Shown here: piece after piece, positions 7,066 to 14,112 of the stretch
Numbering within the stretch: position 1 is the stretch's first letter
How the letters are laid out: each line of letters opens with the position of its first letter
DNA from: JAFEBO01 sp044375915
Lineage (GTDB): Bacteria > Planctomycetota > Phycisphaerae > Phycisphaerales > UBA1924
Direction: 5' to 3'
Length of the DNA: 16,342 nucleotides
Assembly: GCA_044375915.1 (NCBI GenBank)
Contig: JBILLU010000061.1
Coordinates: forward strand, 1-16,342
Program-made: the position numbers and the translations under genes
The notes under the pieces: generated by a model
Databases searched by the model: none
The model's input: the letters and a program-made list of their open reading frames with translations, nothing else
What the model was told of the DNA's origin: nothing

Positions 7066-7620
7066 ATGTTCATGAAGCCCAGCGAGCCCGCAGAACAATC
7101 CCGCGAAGACCTCGTTGCGGCGAAGTTGATCGACGAGATCTACGAGCGGTTGCGGGGGTATGCCGCGCTGTGTGTGCGCAACGAGCGATCGAACCAGACC
7201 CCGACCTCGATTGTGCACGACGCGATCATCCGGCTCGGAAACGAACGTCGATTCGAGGGTCCGGAGCATCTCTTCGCCTGCGCGGCGGTCGCCATCCGCC
7301 ACGCGCTGGTTGATCGCGCGCGGCGGCGCAACGCTCTCAAGCGTGGCGGCGGCTGGAATCAGGAGGTCCTGGACGAGATCTCGCAGGTCGACCCGCGGGT
7401 CGATGCCGCGATCCTTGAACTCGACGGGGCACTCGAGCAACTCGCGAAGGTCGATCACCGGGCGGCCCGGGTGGTGGAGCTTCGGTTCTTCGGCGGCCTG
7501 ACCGTTGAAGACGTCGCGGAGCTGCTGGACATCTCGCGGAAGACGGCGTGCGAGGACTGGGCCTTTGCGCGGGCCTGGCTTTCGCGTCGGCTCGGTGCTG
7601 CGTCGGAGGGAGCGACGTGA
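7066..7620 (+). CDS. ECF-type RNA polymerase sigma factor, planctomycete-expanded (TIGR02999-like)
   Basis: This 184-residue sigma-70 family protein has region 2 at about 20-92 (IVHDAIIRL 49-57, HALVDRARRR 79-88, then LKRGGG 91-96) and region 4 at about 118-176, ending in the helix-turn-helix GGLTVEDVAELLDISRKTACEDWAFARAWL. The KRGGG linker and the DWAFARAWL ending match the planctomycete-expanded family defined as TIGR02999. It would direct RNA polymerase to a small, so far unknown promoter set. ATG 7066 is chosen because translation into recognisable sequence begins there; ATG 7072 (182 residues) is almost as good. The frame also extends upstream to 6733, but that part looks non-coding. Its stop overlaps the kinase start by 4 nt (GTGA), so the two are translationally coupled and probably functionally linked. 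Confidence 0.93.
   Translation: MFMKPSEPAEQSREDLVAAKLIDEIYERLRGYAALCVRNERSNQTPTSIVHDAIIRLGNERRFEGPEHLFACAAVAIRHALVDRARRRNALKRGGGWNQEVLDEISQVDPRVDAAILELDGALEQLAKVDHRAARVVELRFFGGLTVEDVAELLDISRKTACEDWAFARAWLSRRLGAASEGAT
7605..7610 (+). promoter_or_regulatory. Ribosome binding site deciding the GTG start of the kinase gene
   Basis: GGAGGG inside the end of the sigma-factor gene lies 6 nt before GTG 7617-7619. It supports this GTG over the in-frame ATG at 7548, which would give a long overlap and an atypical N-terminus. Confidence 0.8.
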
Positions 7621-10313
7621 ACACCGATGCGCGATTCCAGCGAGTCAAGGAGATCTTCCTCGCTGCGATCGAGGCACCGGACGCCGAGCGATCTCAAGTC
7701 GTGTCGGCGGCAGCGGCGGACGATCCGGTACTCGTCGCGGACGTCCTGGCGCTACTGGATCATCACGCACGCCCATCGCCCTTGCTCCGCGAAGCGCCGG
7801 CGAGCATGATCGAGGTGAAGGCTTCGAGCGACGCGCTGCCGCTGTCGATGGGCCGGTACGTGCTCGAGCGGCTGCTGGGCGAGGGTGCGACGGGTCGAGT
7901 CTTTGCCGCCGTGCAGAAAAGCCCGCGTAGAACGGTCGCCATCAAGCTCCTGCGCCCGGGGCTCCAGTCGCACACACGCACGACCGAGCGATTCCTGCGT
8001 GAAGCGGAGCTGTTGGCAAAGCTCGATCATCCAGGGATCGCGCGGGTGTTCGAATCTGGCGCCGCCACGCTGCCTTGGGGGCCGCAGGCATTCATCGCCA
8101 TGGAGCTCATCGAGGGGCTGCCGCTCACGGAGTTCGCGGCACGGCACAAACTGTCCGTTCCCGCCAGGCTGGAACTGCTCGCCAAGGTGTGTGACGCCGT
8201 GGCGTACTCCCACGCGCACGGCGTGATCCACCGAGACCTGAAGCCATCGAATGTTCTCGTGCTGCCGGATGGGCAGCCGCGGGTGCTGGACTTCGGCGTC
8301 GCGCACGCGATCTACGACGAGACCGGCACGCAGCCGACGCTGGGCGGCGACCTCGTGGGCACGCTCGCCTATATGAGCCCCGAGTACGCGCAAGGACTCG
8401 ACCGGGGCGGTGCACAGTGCGATATCTATTCGCTCGGTGTGATGGCATACGAGTTGGTCTCCGGAACTCGTCCGATCGTCACCGAGGGGGCGACGATCTG
8501 GGATGCGATGCGGGCGATCGGCGAGCATCGGTTCCCCTCGCTGCGAGAACGCACGCCGAGCTGCGGAGTCGATTTGGATCTCGTCGTCGAGAATGCGCTG
8601 CGATTCGATCCGCGCGAGCGGTACCAGTCCGCCGCTGATCTCGGAGCAGACCTCCGCCGCGTCATCGCCAGCAGACCGGTGTCGGTGCGACGCCTCACGG
8701 TCGGGTACCGGTTGGCAAAGTTTCTCCGCCGCACGCAGAAGGCCTCGATCGTCGGGGCGATCACGATCGCGCTTCTGCTCGCGGGCGGGGTGCTCAGCGT
8801 GCGGCAATGGATGCTGACGCGGGCACGGCTGCAAGAAGTGACGCTGACTCTTGACTACAGCAGCAAGCTGCCGAGGCACCGACCGGGTGTGACTCCGCCC
8901 GACGCGATCGCAGACACCCTGTCGAATGTCAGCCGGCTCGCGGCGTCGGAACTGCGAGCCCATCCGATCGTTGAAGCTGGCGTGCAATACCGCATCGGCG
9001 TGGAGTACTTGGGTACTCTGGGGAGATTCGCCGAGGCCGAGCGGATGCTGCAGCGCGCCATCGGGCTGAGCGGTTCGAGGGGGCTGGAAGATCCCCTGGT
9101 GGCGGATGTGACGCTCCGTCTGGCAGCGCTTTCATTGTGGCGGGATAACGCGCACGTGTTCGAGGAGTCGGTGCGGCGGCTGGTTCACGAGTTGTCGCGT
9201 CGCGGGGACGAGCCCCTGAAGCTCTATTACGCGCGGCGTCAGCTCTCGTGGTATCTGTCAACCAGAGGACCATCGGACGAGCTCGCAAGTCAGGTCGAGG
9301 CGATGGACGCGCTCGCGAAGAGCCTCGGCGAGCCGTTTCTGCAGACGCACGAATTCGACGCCGCATGCGTCAAGGCGTCGGCCATGTTCTACTCCGGCAA
9401 GGCGCGTGAAGCAGAGAGGTTGCTGCCGCCGCTCGAAGATATCAAGGACGGGCTGGTCAACACACCCTGGCTGATGTCGTACCGCAACGCGGCGCATCTC
9501 GGAGCGTTTGTGCAGGTGGCGCTGGGCCACATTGATGCCGCACGAGATCTGCTCCATCACCTGTTGCGAGCGTCGATCGCCGAGCTTGGCCCCAAGTCCT
9601 TTGAGACGGTTTCGATTCGCACGCGGCTTGCCGGTCTGCTCTGGCTTCAGGGCGATCTGGCGGCGGCGGAACGCGAGTTTGCCGATATCGCGACATTTGC
9701 AGGCCCGGAGGGCCTGGACGATCCAGTACTCCGTGGGAACGCGATCAACAGCCGTGGCGTGTGCCTGCGCGATCTGGGTCGCTTCGCGGAGGCCGAGTCG
9801 GTGTTGAATGAGGCGATTTCGATCCGCCTGAAGAACGGCGGTCCGGACGGCGCCACCGTGGCGGACACCCGGATGAACCTCGCGTCTCTCTATGTTCGCT
9901 GGGAGCGTGGGCGTGAGGCGCTTGTCTGCGCGGAAGAGGCGGCGCGGATCCGGCGGGTCCGTGGCCGGTGGACCCCGCCGCTGGAGTCGGAGAGCCGGGC
10001 GATGATCGGCCGGGCGAGAATGCTGATCGACGGCCCGGCCGCGGCGATGGATGAGTTGCAGCGGGCGTGGCAGATCCGCTGGGATTGCGGGCTTCTGTTG
10101 AATTGGCATACCGACGTCGCCGTTGACGGCCTGATCGCCGCGCTGGTTGCGATGGGCCGGACCGACGAGGCGCAGCGAATCGCCGAGCAGGAGCACGCGA
10201 AGCTCCTCGAGATCGCCGGTCCGGAGAACGCGGTGACGAAGCGGGCGGCGGAGCGGCGCGAACGCGTGGTGCAGCGGGTGCGTCAATCCGATGCGACGAC
10301 GGTCGGCGGATGA
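7617..10313 (+). CDS. Membrane-anchored serine/threonine protein kinase with TPR-like sensor domain
   Basis: The 898-residue protein begins with about 75 residues (RFQRVKEIFLAAIEAPDAER) of the leader often found on planctomycete kinases paired with ECF sigma genes. The Hanks-type kinase domain runs from about 79 to 352: glycine loop GEGATGRVF (88-96), catalytic Lys110 (AIK), alpha-C Glu129 (REA), HRDLKPSN (205-212, Asp207), DFG (225-227) and SPE in place of APE (254-256). All key catalytic residues are present, so it should be active. One transmembrane helix lies at about 376-395 (ASIVGAITIALLLAGGVLSV). The following 500 residues are helical, with TPR-like units such as GRFAEAERMLQRAI and GRFAEAESVLNEAI. 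They are probably outside the cytoplasmic membrane as a sensor or partner-binding region. The start overlaps the sigma-factor stop, so the kinase is a good candidate regulator of that sigma factor. Confidence 0.95.
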   Translation: MNTDARFQRVKEIFLAAIEAPDAERSQVVSAAAADDPVLVADVLALLDHHARPSPLLREAPASMIEVKASSDALPLSMGRYVLERLLGEGATGRVFAAVQKSPRRTVAIKLLRPGLQSHTRTTERFLREAELLAKLDHPGIARVFESGAATLPWGPQAFIAMELIEGLPLTEFAARHKLSVPARLELLAKVCDAVAYSHAHGVIHRDLKPSNVLVLPDGQPRVLDFGVAHAIYDETGTQPTLGGDLVGTLAYMSPEYAQGLDRGGAQCDIYSLGVMAYELVSGTRPIVTEGATIWDAMRAIGEHRFPSLRERTPSCGVDLDLVVENALRFDPRERYQSAADLGADLRRVIASRPVSVRRLTVGYRLAKFLRRTQKASIVGAITIALLLAGGVLSVRQWMLTRARLQEVTLTLDYSSKLPRHRPGVTPPDAIADTLSNVSRLAASELRAHPIVEAGVQYRIGVEYLGTLGRFAEAERMLQRAIGLSGSRGLEDPLVADVTLRLAALSLWRDNAHVFEESVRRLVHELSRRGDEPLKLYYARRQLSWYLSTRGPSDELASQVEAMDALAKSLGEPFLQTHEFDAACVKASAMFYSGKAREAERLLPPLEDIKDGLVNTPWLMSYRNAAHLGAFVQVALGHIDAARDLLHHLLRASIAELGPKSFETVSIRTRLAGLLWLQGDLAAAEREFADIATFAGPEGLDDPVLRGNAINSRGVCLRDLGRFAEAESVLNEAISIRLKNGGPDGATVADTRMNLASLYVRWERGREALVCAEEAARIRRVRGRWTPPLESESRAMIGRARMLIDGPAAAMDELQRAWQIRWDCGLLLNWHTDVAVDGLIAALVAMGRTDEAQRIAEQEHAKLLEIAGPENAVTKRAAERRERVVQRVRQSDATTVGG

Positions 10314-10354
10314 GTCCTTCGCGAGATTGTGGCTGCGGCGCGTGCGCAACGAAA

Positions 10355-10377
10355 AGGACCGGCCAGAGGCCGGTCCT
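10355..10377. repeat. Short palindrome after the kinase gene
   Basis: AGGACCGGCC (10355-10364) pairs perfectly with GGCCGGTCCT (10368-10377) around a 3-nt loop (AGA). It lies 42 nt after the kinase stop and has no T-tract, so a REP-like element is a better reading than an intrinsic terminator, though it could stabilise the 3' end of the mRNA. Confidence 0.65.
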
Positions 10378-10410
10378 ACAGCGTTCGTTTCGAAAGTGGG
10401 CTGCTGCGCC

Positions 10411-10470
10411 TCCTCTCCCCGCTGGCGGGGAGAGGACGACTCGATGCGAAGCGTCGAGTCAGGTGAGGGG
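10411..10470. repeat. Compound double-hairpin palindromic element
   Basis: The first stem is TCCTCTCCCCGC (10411-10422) with GCGGGGAGAGGA (10425-10436). It is directly followed by a second stem, GACTCGATGC (10438-10447) with GCGTCGAGTC (10451-10460), around GAA and with one G:U pair. A GGTGAGGGG tail closes the element. This architecture resembles GC-rich interspersed palindromes seen in many copies in other genomes. Copy number here cannot be judged from one window. Confidence 0.7.
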
Positions 10471-10496
10471 ATTGCGGGTGCTTGGTGCGTTTGTCG

Positions 10497-10572
10497 TCCG
10501 TGTGCCCAAGGCCCCTCCCCGGTCTCGCCGAGCCTCGACCACCCCTCCCCGCTGCGCGGGGCGGGGAGGCGC
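10497..10572 (-). repeat. GC-rich palindromic intergenic repeat, copy B (inverted relative to copy A)
   Basis: Read on the minus strand, this 76-nt element begins with the same 36 nt as copy A near pyrE. After a diverged spacer of about 16 nt come the same GAGACCGGGGAGGGG and CTTGGGC blocks. It lies 20 nt beyond the pseudoprotease stop codon, just as copy A sits downstream of pyrE. In both cases the minus-strand gene ends next to a copy, although the element's orientation relative to that gene is opposite. Confidence 0.8.
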
Positions 10573-10592
10573 GTTGGGCGCGACGCGGGTTC

Positions 10593-11456
10593 TTACTTAT
10601 CGCCTTCCTTTTTCGGCTCGGCCATTTCTTCCTTCGGGGCGTCGGTGGCGGGCGCGGCGGGCTCGTCGACGGGCTTGCCGCTGGCGGCGGCTTCCTTGGC
10701 CCGGGCGGTGGCGGCGACGACTTCCTCGGCGGGGAGGATGACCAGGCCGCGCTGCGAGCCCATCATGTTCTGCTCGGCTTCCATCTCCTCCTTGCTGGGG
10801 AGCTGGAGGACGCTAACGCCGACGGGCGTGCCGTCGGCGGCGAAGATGGGCGTGCCCAGGCCGGCGCTGAGGCGCTCGGCGGGGATGTAGAGCTTGCGGG
10901 GCTTAGTGACGACGGCGCCGATGCGGAAGTCGTTGATGGTGGCGGCACGGTCGAAGAACTTGCCGAGGCGCTCGACGCTGTAGAGCGTCTGGCCCGGGAC
11001 GACCTTGCCGGCGTTTGAGAAGTCGATGGCGGCGTAGGGCTTGTCGGCCTTCTTCTCGATCTGCACCCAGGCAAGGTCGAGTTCGCTGTCGCGGGCGATG
11101 ACCTTGGCTTCGACGCCTTCGGTGTCGTCGCCGATGAGCACCTTGATGTCCTTGGGGGCCATGGACATGCCGGGGGACATGAAGGAGCGCATGGACTCGG
11201 AGATGCCGCCGAGCTGGAGGTTGCTGGCCATGACCAGGCCGCCGGGCTCGATCATGATGCCGGCGGTTTCGGTTTCGCGCTCTTCGTCGCTGCCGCCCAT
11301 GGAGATCTTGAGGATGAACTTGATGGTGACGACGCTGGGGGAGCGCGCCTCGGCGAGCTTGGCGTAGACGGCGGACTCGTCCGCGGCGATGGCCGAGACG
11401 GGCGCGACGACGGCGAGCGAAAGAGCGAGCGAGGCGAGCAGGGTGCGGACGGTCAT
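10593..11456 (-). CDS. Exported trypsin/HtrA-like protein lacking catalytic residues (pseudoprotease)
   Basis: The 287-residue product has a signal peptide (MTVRTLLASLALSLAVVAPVSAIAA, cleavage near 24-25) and a chymotrypsin-fold domain at about 30-220 that aligns by eye with HtrA/DegP proteins. AGIMIEPGGLVMASNLQL (65-82) matches the usual GSGVIIDPDGYILTNNHVV-type block but has Leu80 where the catalytic His should be. ARDSELDLAWVQI (121-133) keeps the Asp at 127. LSAGLGTPIFAADGTPVGV (196-214) replaces GNSGGP, so the nucleophilic Ser is Leu200. Two of three triad residues are lost, so proteolysis is very unlikely. There is no PDZ domain; the tail is Lys/Glu/Pro/Ala-rich (EEMAEPKKEGDK). AGGAG lies 6 nt before the ATG. 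It sits 261 nt downstream of an intact HtrA-like gene on the same strand, so it may modulate or scaffold that protease. Confidence 0.85.
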   Translation of the reverse strand: MTVRTLLASLALSLAVVAPVSAIAADESAVYAKLAEARSPSVVTIKFILKISMGGSDEERETETAGIMIEPGGLVMASNLQLGGISESMRSFMSPGMSMAPKDIKVLIGDDTEGVEAKVIARDSELDLAWVQIEKKADKPYAAIDFSNAGKVVPGQTLYSVERLGKFFDRAATINDFRIGAVVTKPRKLYIPAERLSAGLGTPIFAADGTPVGVSVLQLPSKEEMEAEQNMMGSQRGLVILPAEEVVAATARAKEAAASGKPVDEPAAPATDAPKEEMAEPKKEGDK

Positions 11457-11462
11457 CGAAGA

Positions 11463-11467
11463 CTCCT
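11463..11467 (-). promoter_or_regulatory. Ribosome binding site of the pseudoprotease gene
   Basis: AGGAG on the minus strand, 6 nt before the ATG at 11456, fixes the start of the pseudoprotease at the beginning of its signal peptide. Confidence 0.75.
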
Positions 11468-11580
11468 GAGGCTCAGCGGATGAGCGGAGGGGTGAGGGCC
11501 GAGGGATCGGCCGTGCGTCGGGATGGTATCAGGGGAGGAGTGGGATTGGGGTGTTCCGAGTCGCTGTTGCAATTGGAAAC

Positions 11581-11620
11581 CACGCCCCGACCCCTCCCTC
11601 TGGGAGGGGGAGTCGTGTGC
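11581..11620. repeat. Palindromic element between the two protease genes
   Basis: CCCCTCCC (11591-11598) pairs with GGGAGGGG (11602-11609) around TCT. Flanking CGAC (11588-11591) and GTCG (11612-11615) can extend the structure after a short bulge. It belongs to the same class of GC-rich C/G-block palindromes as the other repeats, and it splits the 11457-11717 gap. It could terminate or process the transcript of the upstream protease gene before the pseudoprotease. No T-tract is seen. Confidence 0.6.
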
Positions 11621-11717
11621 GGCCAGACCGATCGCGATATCAGCATCGGCCGGTGTCTGTCTTCCGAGGCCAACGGTCTCGAAAGGCACAGTGCGATCAA
11701 AGGGAAGTCGCGCTGGG

Positions 11718-13943
11718 TTACTTCTTGTCTTCCGCCTTCGCGTCCTTCGCGTCCTTCGCCTCGCCTGTCACCATCGGCTTCCACTCGGGCTCGAGGTAGC
11801 GGAAGAGTGCTTGGTTGTAGCGGAGGATGCCAAAGACGACGCGGGTGGGTTGTTCCTTGGCGAGGCGTTCCATGACCTTGCGGTAGCCGTCGAGGTCGTT
11901 GATCGTCACGCTCCAGGCTTCGGTGCCGGACTTGTCGCTGGTAACGCTGATGCGCTGAATGACATCGCCGGAGCGGACACCGGCGGTGCCTGCCCAGCCG
12001 AGTTGTTCGGCGCCGGTCACCATGACGCCCTGCACGTCGTCCTCCCAGCGGTTCTCGTCGCGGTCGAAGAACGTCAGCTCGCGGACGCTCAGTTCAAAGT
12101 CCTTGTTGCTGTCGCGTCGGGCCTCTTCGGGGGTCAGCCGCGTGCGCTCGAGCGCGACCTTCACATCGACCGGGGCGGGCTTCGAATCCTCGCCCTTGCG
12201 CAGCACCTTCACCACCGCCTCGGTGTCGGGCTTCATGGTGCGGATCTTGCGGTTCAGTGCACCCGCGTCTTGCATGCCGCGGACGCTGAGCTTGTCGTTG
12301 TCGATGCCGATGATCAGGTCGCCGACTTTCAGGTCGCTCTTGGCTGCCAGGGTGCCGGGATAGATCCGGGTCACGCGGTAGCCCGTTTGGCCTTCGTGGC
12401 CCATCTCGCGGGCGAGGTCTCGCAGCACGGGTTGCGTCGCGACGCCGATCCAGCCCTTGGCGACTTCACGCGGCGGGTCTTCCTTCTTATCCGGGCGCGG
12501 CTTGATGAGCGTGGCCTGGCTCTTGCCGCGGCGGTCGAACTCGACGAGCAGGAACTCGGGGATCTTGAGGCGGGCTTCTTCGCTGGAGAGGTTCTTGTCG
12601 GCGCTGAGGACGTTCATCACGCCCCGGTAGGCTTCCACGGCGTCCTTGACCGTCTTGACCTTCGTGTCGCCGATCCGCGTGATGATGTCGCCGTACTGAA
12701 TGTTCGGCTCCGCAAGCTCCGCCGCCGAGCCGCCCTTGACGCCTGTGACAAACACGCCGTCGCGGCTGTCGAGGTGCAGATCGTCCGCAAGCTTTTCGGT
12801 GATCTCCGCGATCGTGACGCCCCACAGCCGCAGCGCGCTGCGTTCGCCGCGTTCGGCGAGGAGCTTCTTGGTCGTGATGGTCGCCTCGGCCTGCTTGCCG
12901 GAGCGCACATACGAGACCTTGATGGCCGAGCCGATCGGGCGGTCGGCGATGCTCTTGATCAGGGGCGGGATTTCCTCGACGAAGCGGATGGTGATCGGCG
13001 TGCCGTCGATCGCGGTGATGCGATCCCCGGCCTGCAAACCGGCGTCGTGCGCCGGAGCGTCCTCGACGACGGCGTTGACGAGGACGCCGTCATCGAAACC
13101 CGTGTCGCGGATGTTCTTGAAGGAGAGGCCGACGTAGGAGCGGAGGACCTCGCCGTCCTTGCGGATGGCGTCGGAGACCTGGCGGGCGAGGCTGCTGGGG
13201 CTGGCGAAGCCCATGTTGCTGCCGCCCAGGGTGTTGATGCCGACGATCTTGCCCTCGAGGTTCACGAGCGGGCCGCCGGAGTTGCCGGGATTGATGGCGG
13301 CGTCGTGCTGGATCCAGCGGGTGAAGACACCGGTGGTGCCGGCCTCGCCCTGCATCTCCTCGAACTCCTCGCGGAGGAATCCGCTGCTGAAGACGCGCTC
13401 GGTGTTGGAGACGATGCCGAGGGTGACGCTGCGGCTCAGCGAGAAGGGCGAGCCCATGGCCATCACGGTGTCGCCGATGGCGAGCTTGTCGGAGTCGCCA
13501 AACTCGGCGATGGGGAGGTTGGCGGGATCGAAGCCGAGGGACTTGAGCTCGGCGAGGTCGATCTGCAGCACGGCAAGGTCTGTGAGCGGGTCTTCGCCCA
13601 CCAATTTCGCGGACACGATGCGACGGTCGGCGAGCGTCACCTTGAACTTGGTCCCGTCGTTGACGACGTGCTGGTTGGTGATGACGTGGCCGTCTTTGGA
13701 GATGATGGTGCCGCTGCCGGTCGAGCCGCCCTTGGACTCCGAGCCGCCCTCGAAGGAGGTGGTGACGACCGAGATGTTGACAAGGGCGGGGAAGACCTTG
13801 TCGCGGGCGGACTGGACGATGGAGCGGAGTTCGTCCTTGAGGCCGTCGGGGGAAGGAGTGGGGGTAGGGGCGGCGAACGCGGGCTGGGCGAGGCCGGCGG
13901 AGGCGAGGAGGGCGGAGAGGAGGAGAGCGGGGGCGTGGTTCAT
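11718..13943 (-). CDS. HtrA/DegP-like S1C serine protease with about four PDZ-like domains
   Basis: The 741-residue exported protein has a signal peptide (1-24, ending AQPAFAA) followed by a Pro/Thr linker. The trypsin-like protease domain (about 45-265) carries an intact triad: His92 in VITNQHVV, Asp122 in TDLAVL and Ser222 in NPGNSGGP. PDZ-like segments follow: about 270-360 (AGLQAGDRITAIDG), 372-480 (NIQYGDIITRIGD), 497-600 (SDLKVGDLIIGIDND) and 635-715 (GVRSGDVIQRI). Typical DegP has two, so the C-terminal half is unusually long. The tail is Ala/Lys/Asp-rich with the repeated unit AKDAKDAKAEDKK, which mirrors a tandem nucleotide repeat near 11737-11762. It probably degrades or holds misfolded envelope proteins. 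AGGA (minus strand, 13951-13954) lies 7 nt before the ATG. The plus strand opposite it is open for 820 codons, a GC-driven shadow. Confidence 0.95.
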   Translation of the reverse strand: MNHAPALLLSALLASAGLAQPAFAAPTPTPSPDGLKDELRSIVQSARDKVFPALVNISVVTTSFEGGSESKGGSTGSGTIISKDGHVITNQHVVNDGTKFKVTLADRRIVSAKLVGEDPLTDLAVLQIDLAELKSLGFDPANLPIAEFGDSDKLAIGDTVMAMGSPFSLSRSVTLGIVSNTERVFSSGFLREEFEEMQGEAGTTGVFTRWIQHDAAINPGNSGGPLVNLEGKIVGINTLGGSNMGFASPSSLARQVSDAIRKDGEVLRSYVGLSFKNIRDTGFDDGVLVNAVVEDAPAHDAGLQAGDRITAIDGTPITIRFVEEIPPLIKSIADRPIGSAIKVSYVRSGKQAEATITTKKLLAERGERSALRLWGVTIAEITEKLADDLHLDSRDGVFVTGVKGGSAAELAEPNIQYGDIITRIGDTKVKTVKDAVEAYRGVMNVLSADKNLSSEEARLKIPEFLLVEFDRRGKSQATLIKPRPDKKEDPPREVAKGWIGVATQPVLRDLAREMGHEGQTGYRVTRIYPGTLAAKSDLKVGDLIIGIDNDKLSVRGMQDAGALNRKIRTMKPDTEAVVKVLRKGEDSKPAPVDVKVALERTRLTPEEARRDSNKDFELSVRELTFFDRDENRWEDDVQGVMVTGAEQLGWAGTAGVRSGDVIQRISVTSDKSGTEAWSVTINDLDGYRKVMERLAKEQPTRVVFGILRYNQALFRYLEPEWKPMVTGEAKDAKDAKAEDKK

Positions 13944-14112
13944 GGAGCGGTCCTGTCGAAGTGTCGCGATCGGTACGATGCGTGATAGTTTAATCGACTG
14001 ATGGAGGGTACACGATCTACGGTTCGCAGATCACGGGTGTTCGGCGTCGTAGCGAGCGGTTCGCTGGCGTTTCATCGACGCGGCCGGAGCGAATCTTGAT
14101 GGAGGGTGATCG
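13944..14112. promoter_or_regulatory. Divergent promoter region between the HtrA-like gene and the HEAT-like gene
   Basis: Both flanking genes start here and diverge. The most AT-rich patch is GTGATAGTTTAATCG (about 13982-13996), the likeliest place for promoter elements, but I cannot assign boxes. The word TGATGGAGGGT occurs at 13999-14009 and again at 14099-14109. The second copy contains the Shine-Dalgarno of the plus-strand gene (GGAGGG 14101-14106, 6 nt before the ATG). Confidence 0.45.

Noticed and set aside
10351..10572. A CRISPR array or tandem repeat block
   Set aside because: The hairpins differ from one another and there are no regular spacers or identical direct repeats. They are palindromic intergenic elements.
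11523..13985. An 820-codon open frame on the plus strand opposite the HtrA-like protease gene
   Set aside because: The minus strand encodes an unmistakable protease with triad and PDZ motifs. The plus-strand translation is low-complexity, rich in Ala, Asp, Gly, Leu and Val, as expected when GC-rich codons are read in antisense.
14001..14099. A 32-codon open frame preceding the HEAT-like gene
   Set aside because: It has no Shine-Dalgarno, no recognisable leader-peptide feature and an Arg/Ser-rich translation. I saw only the repeated TGATGGAGGGT word.
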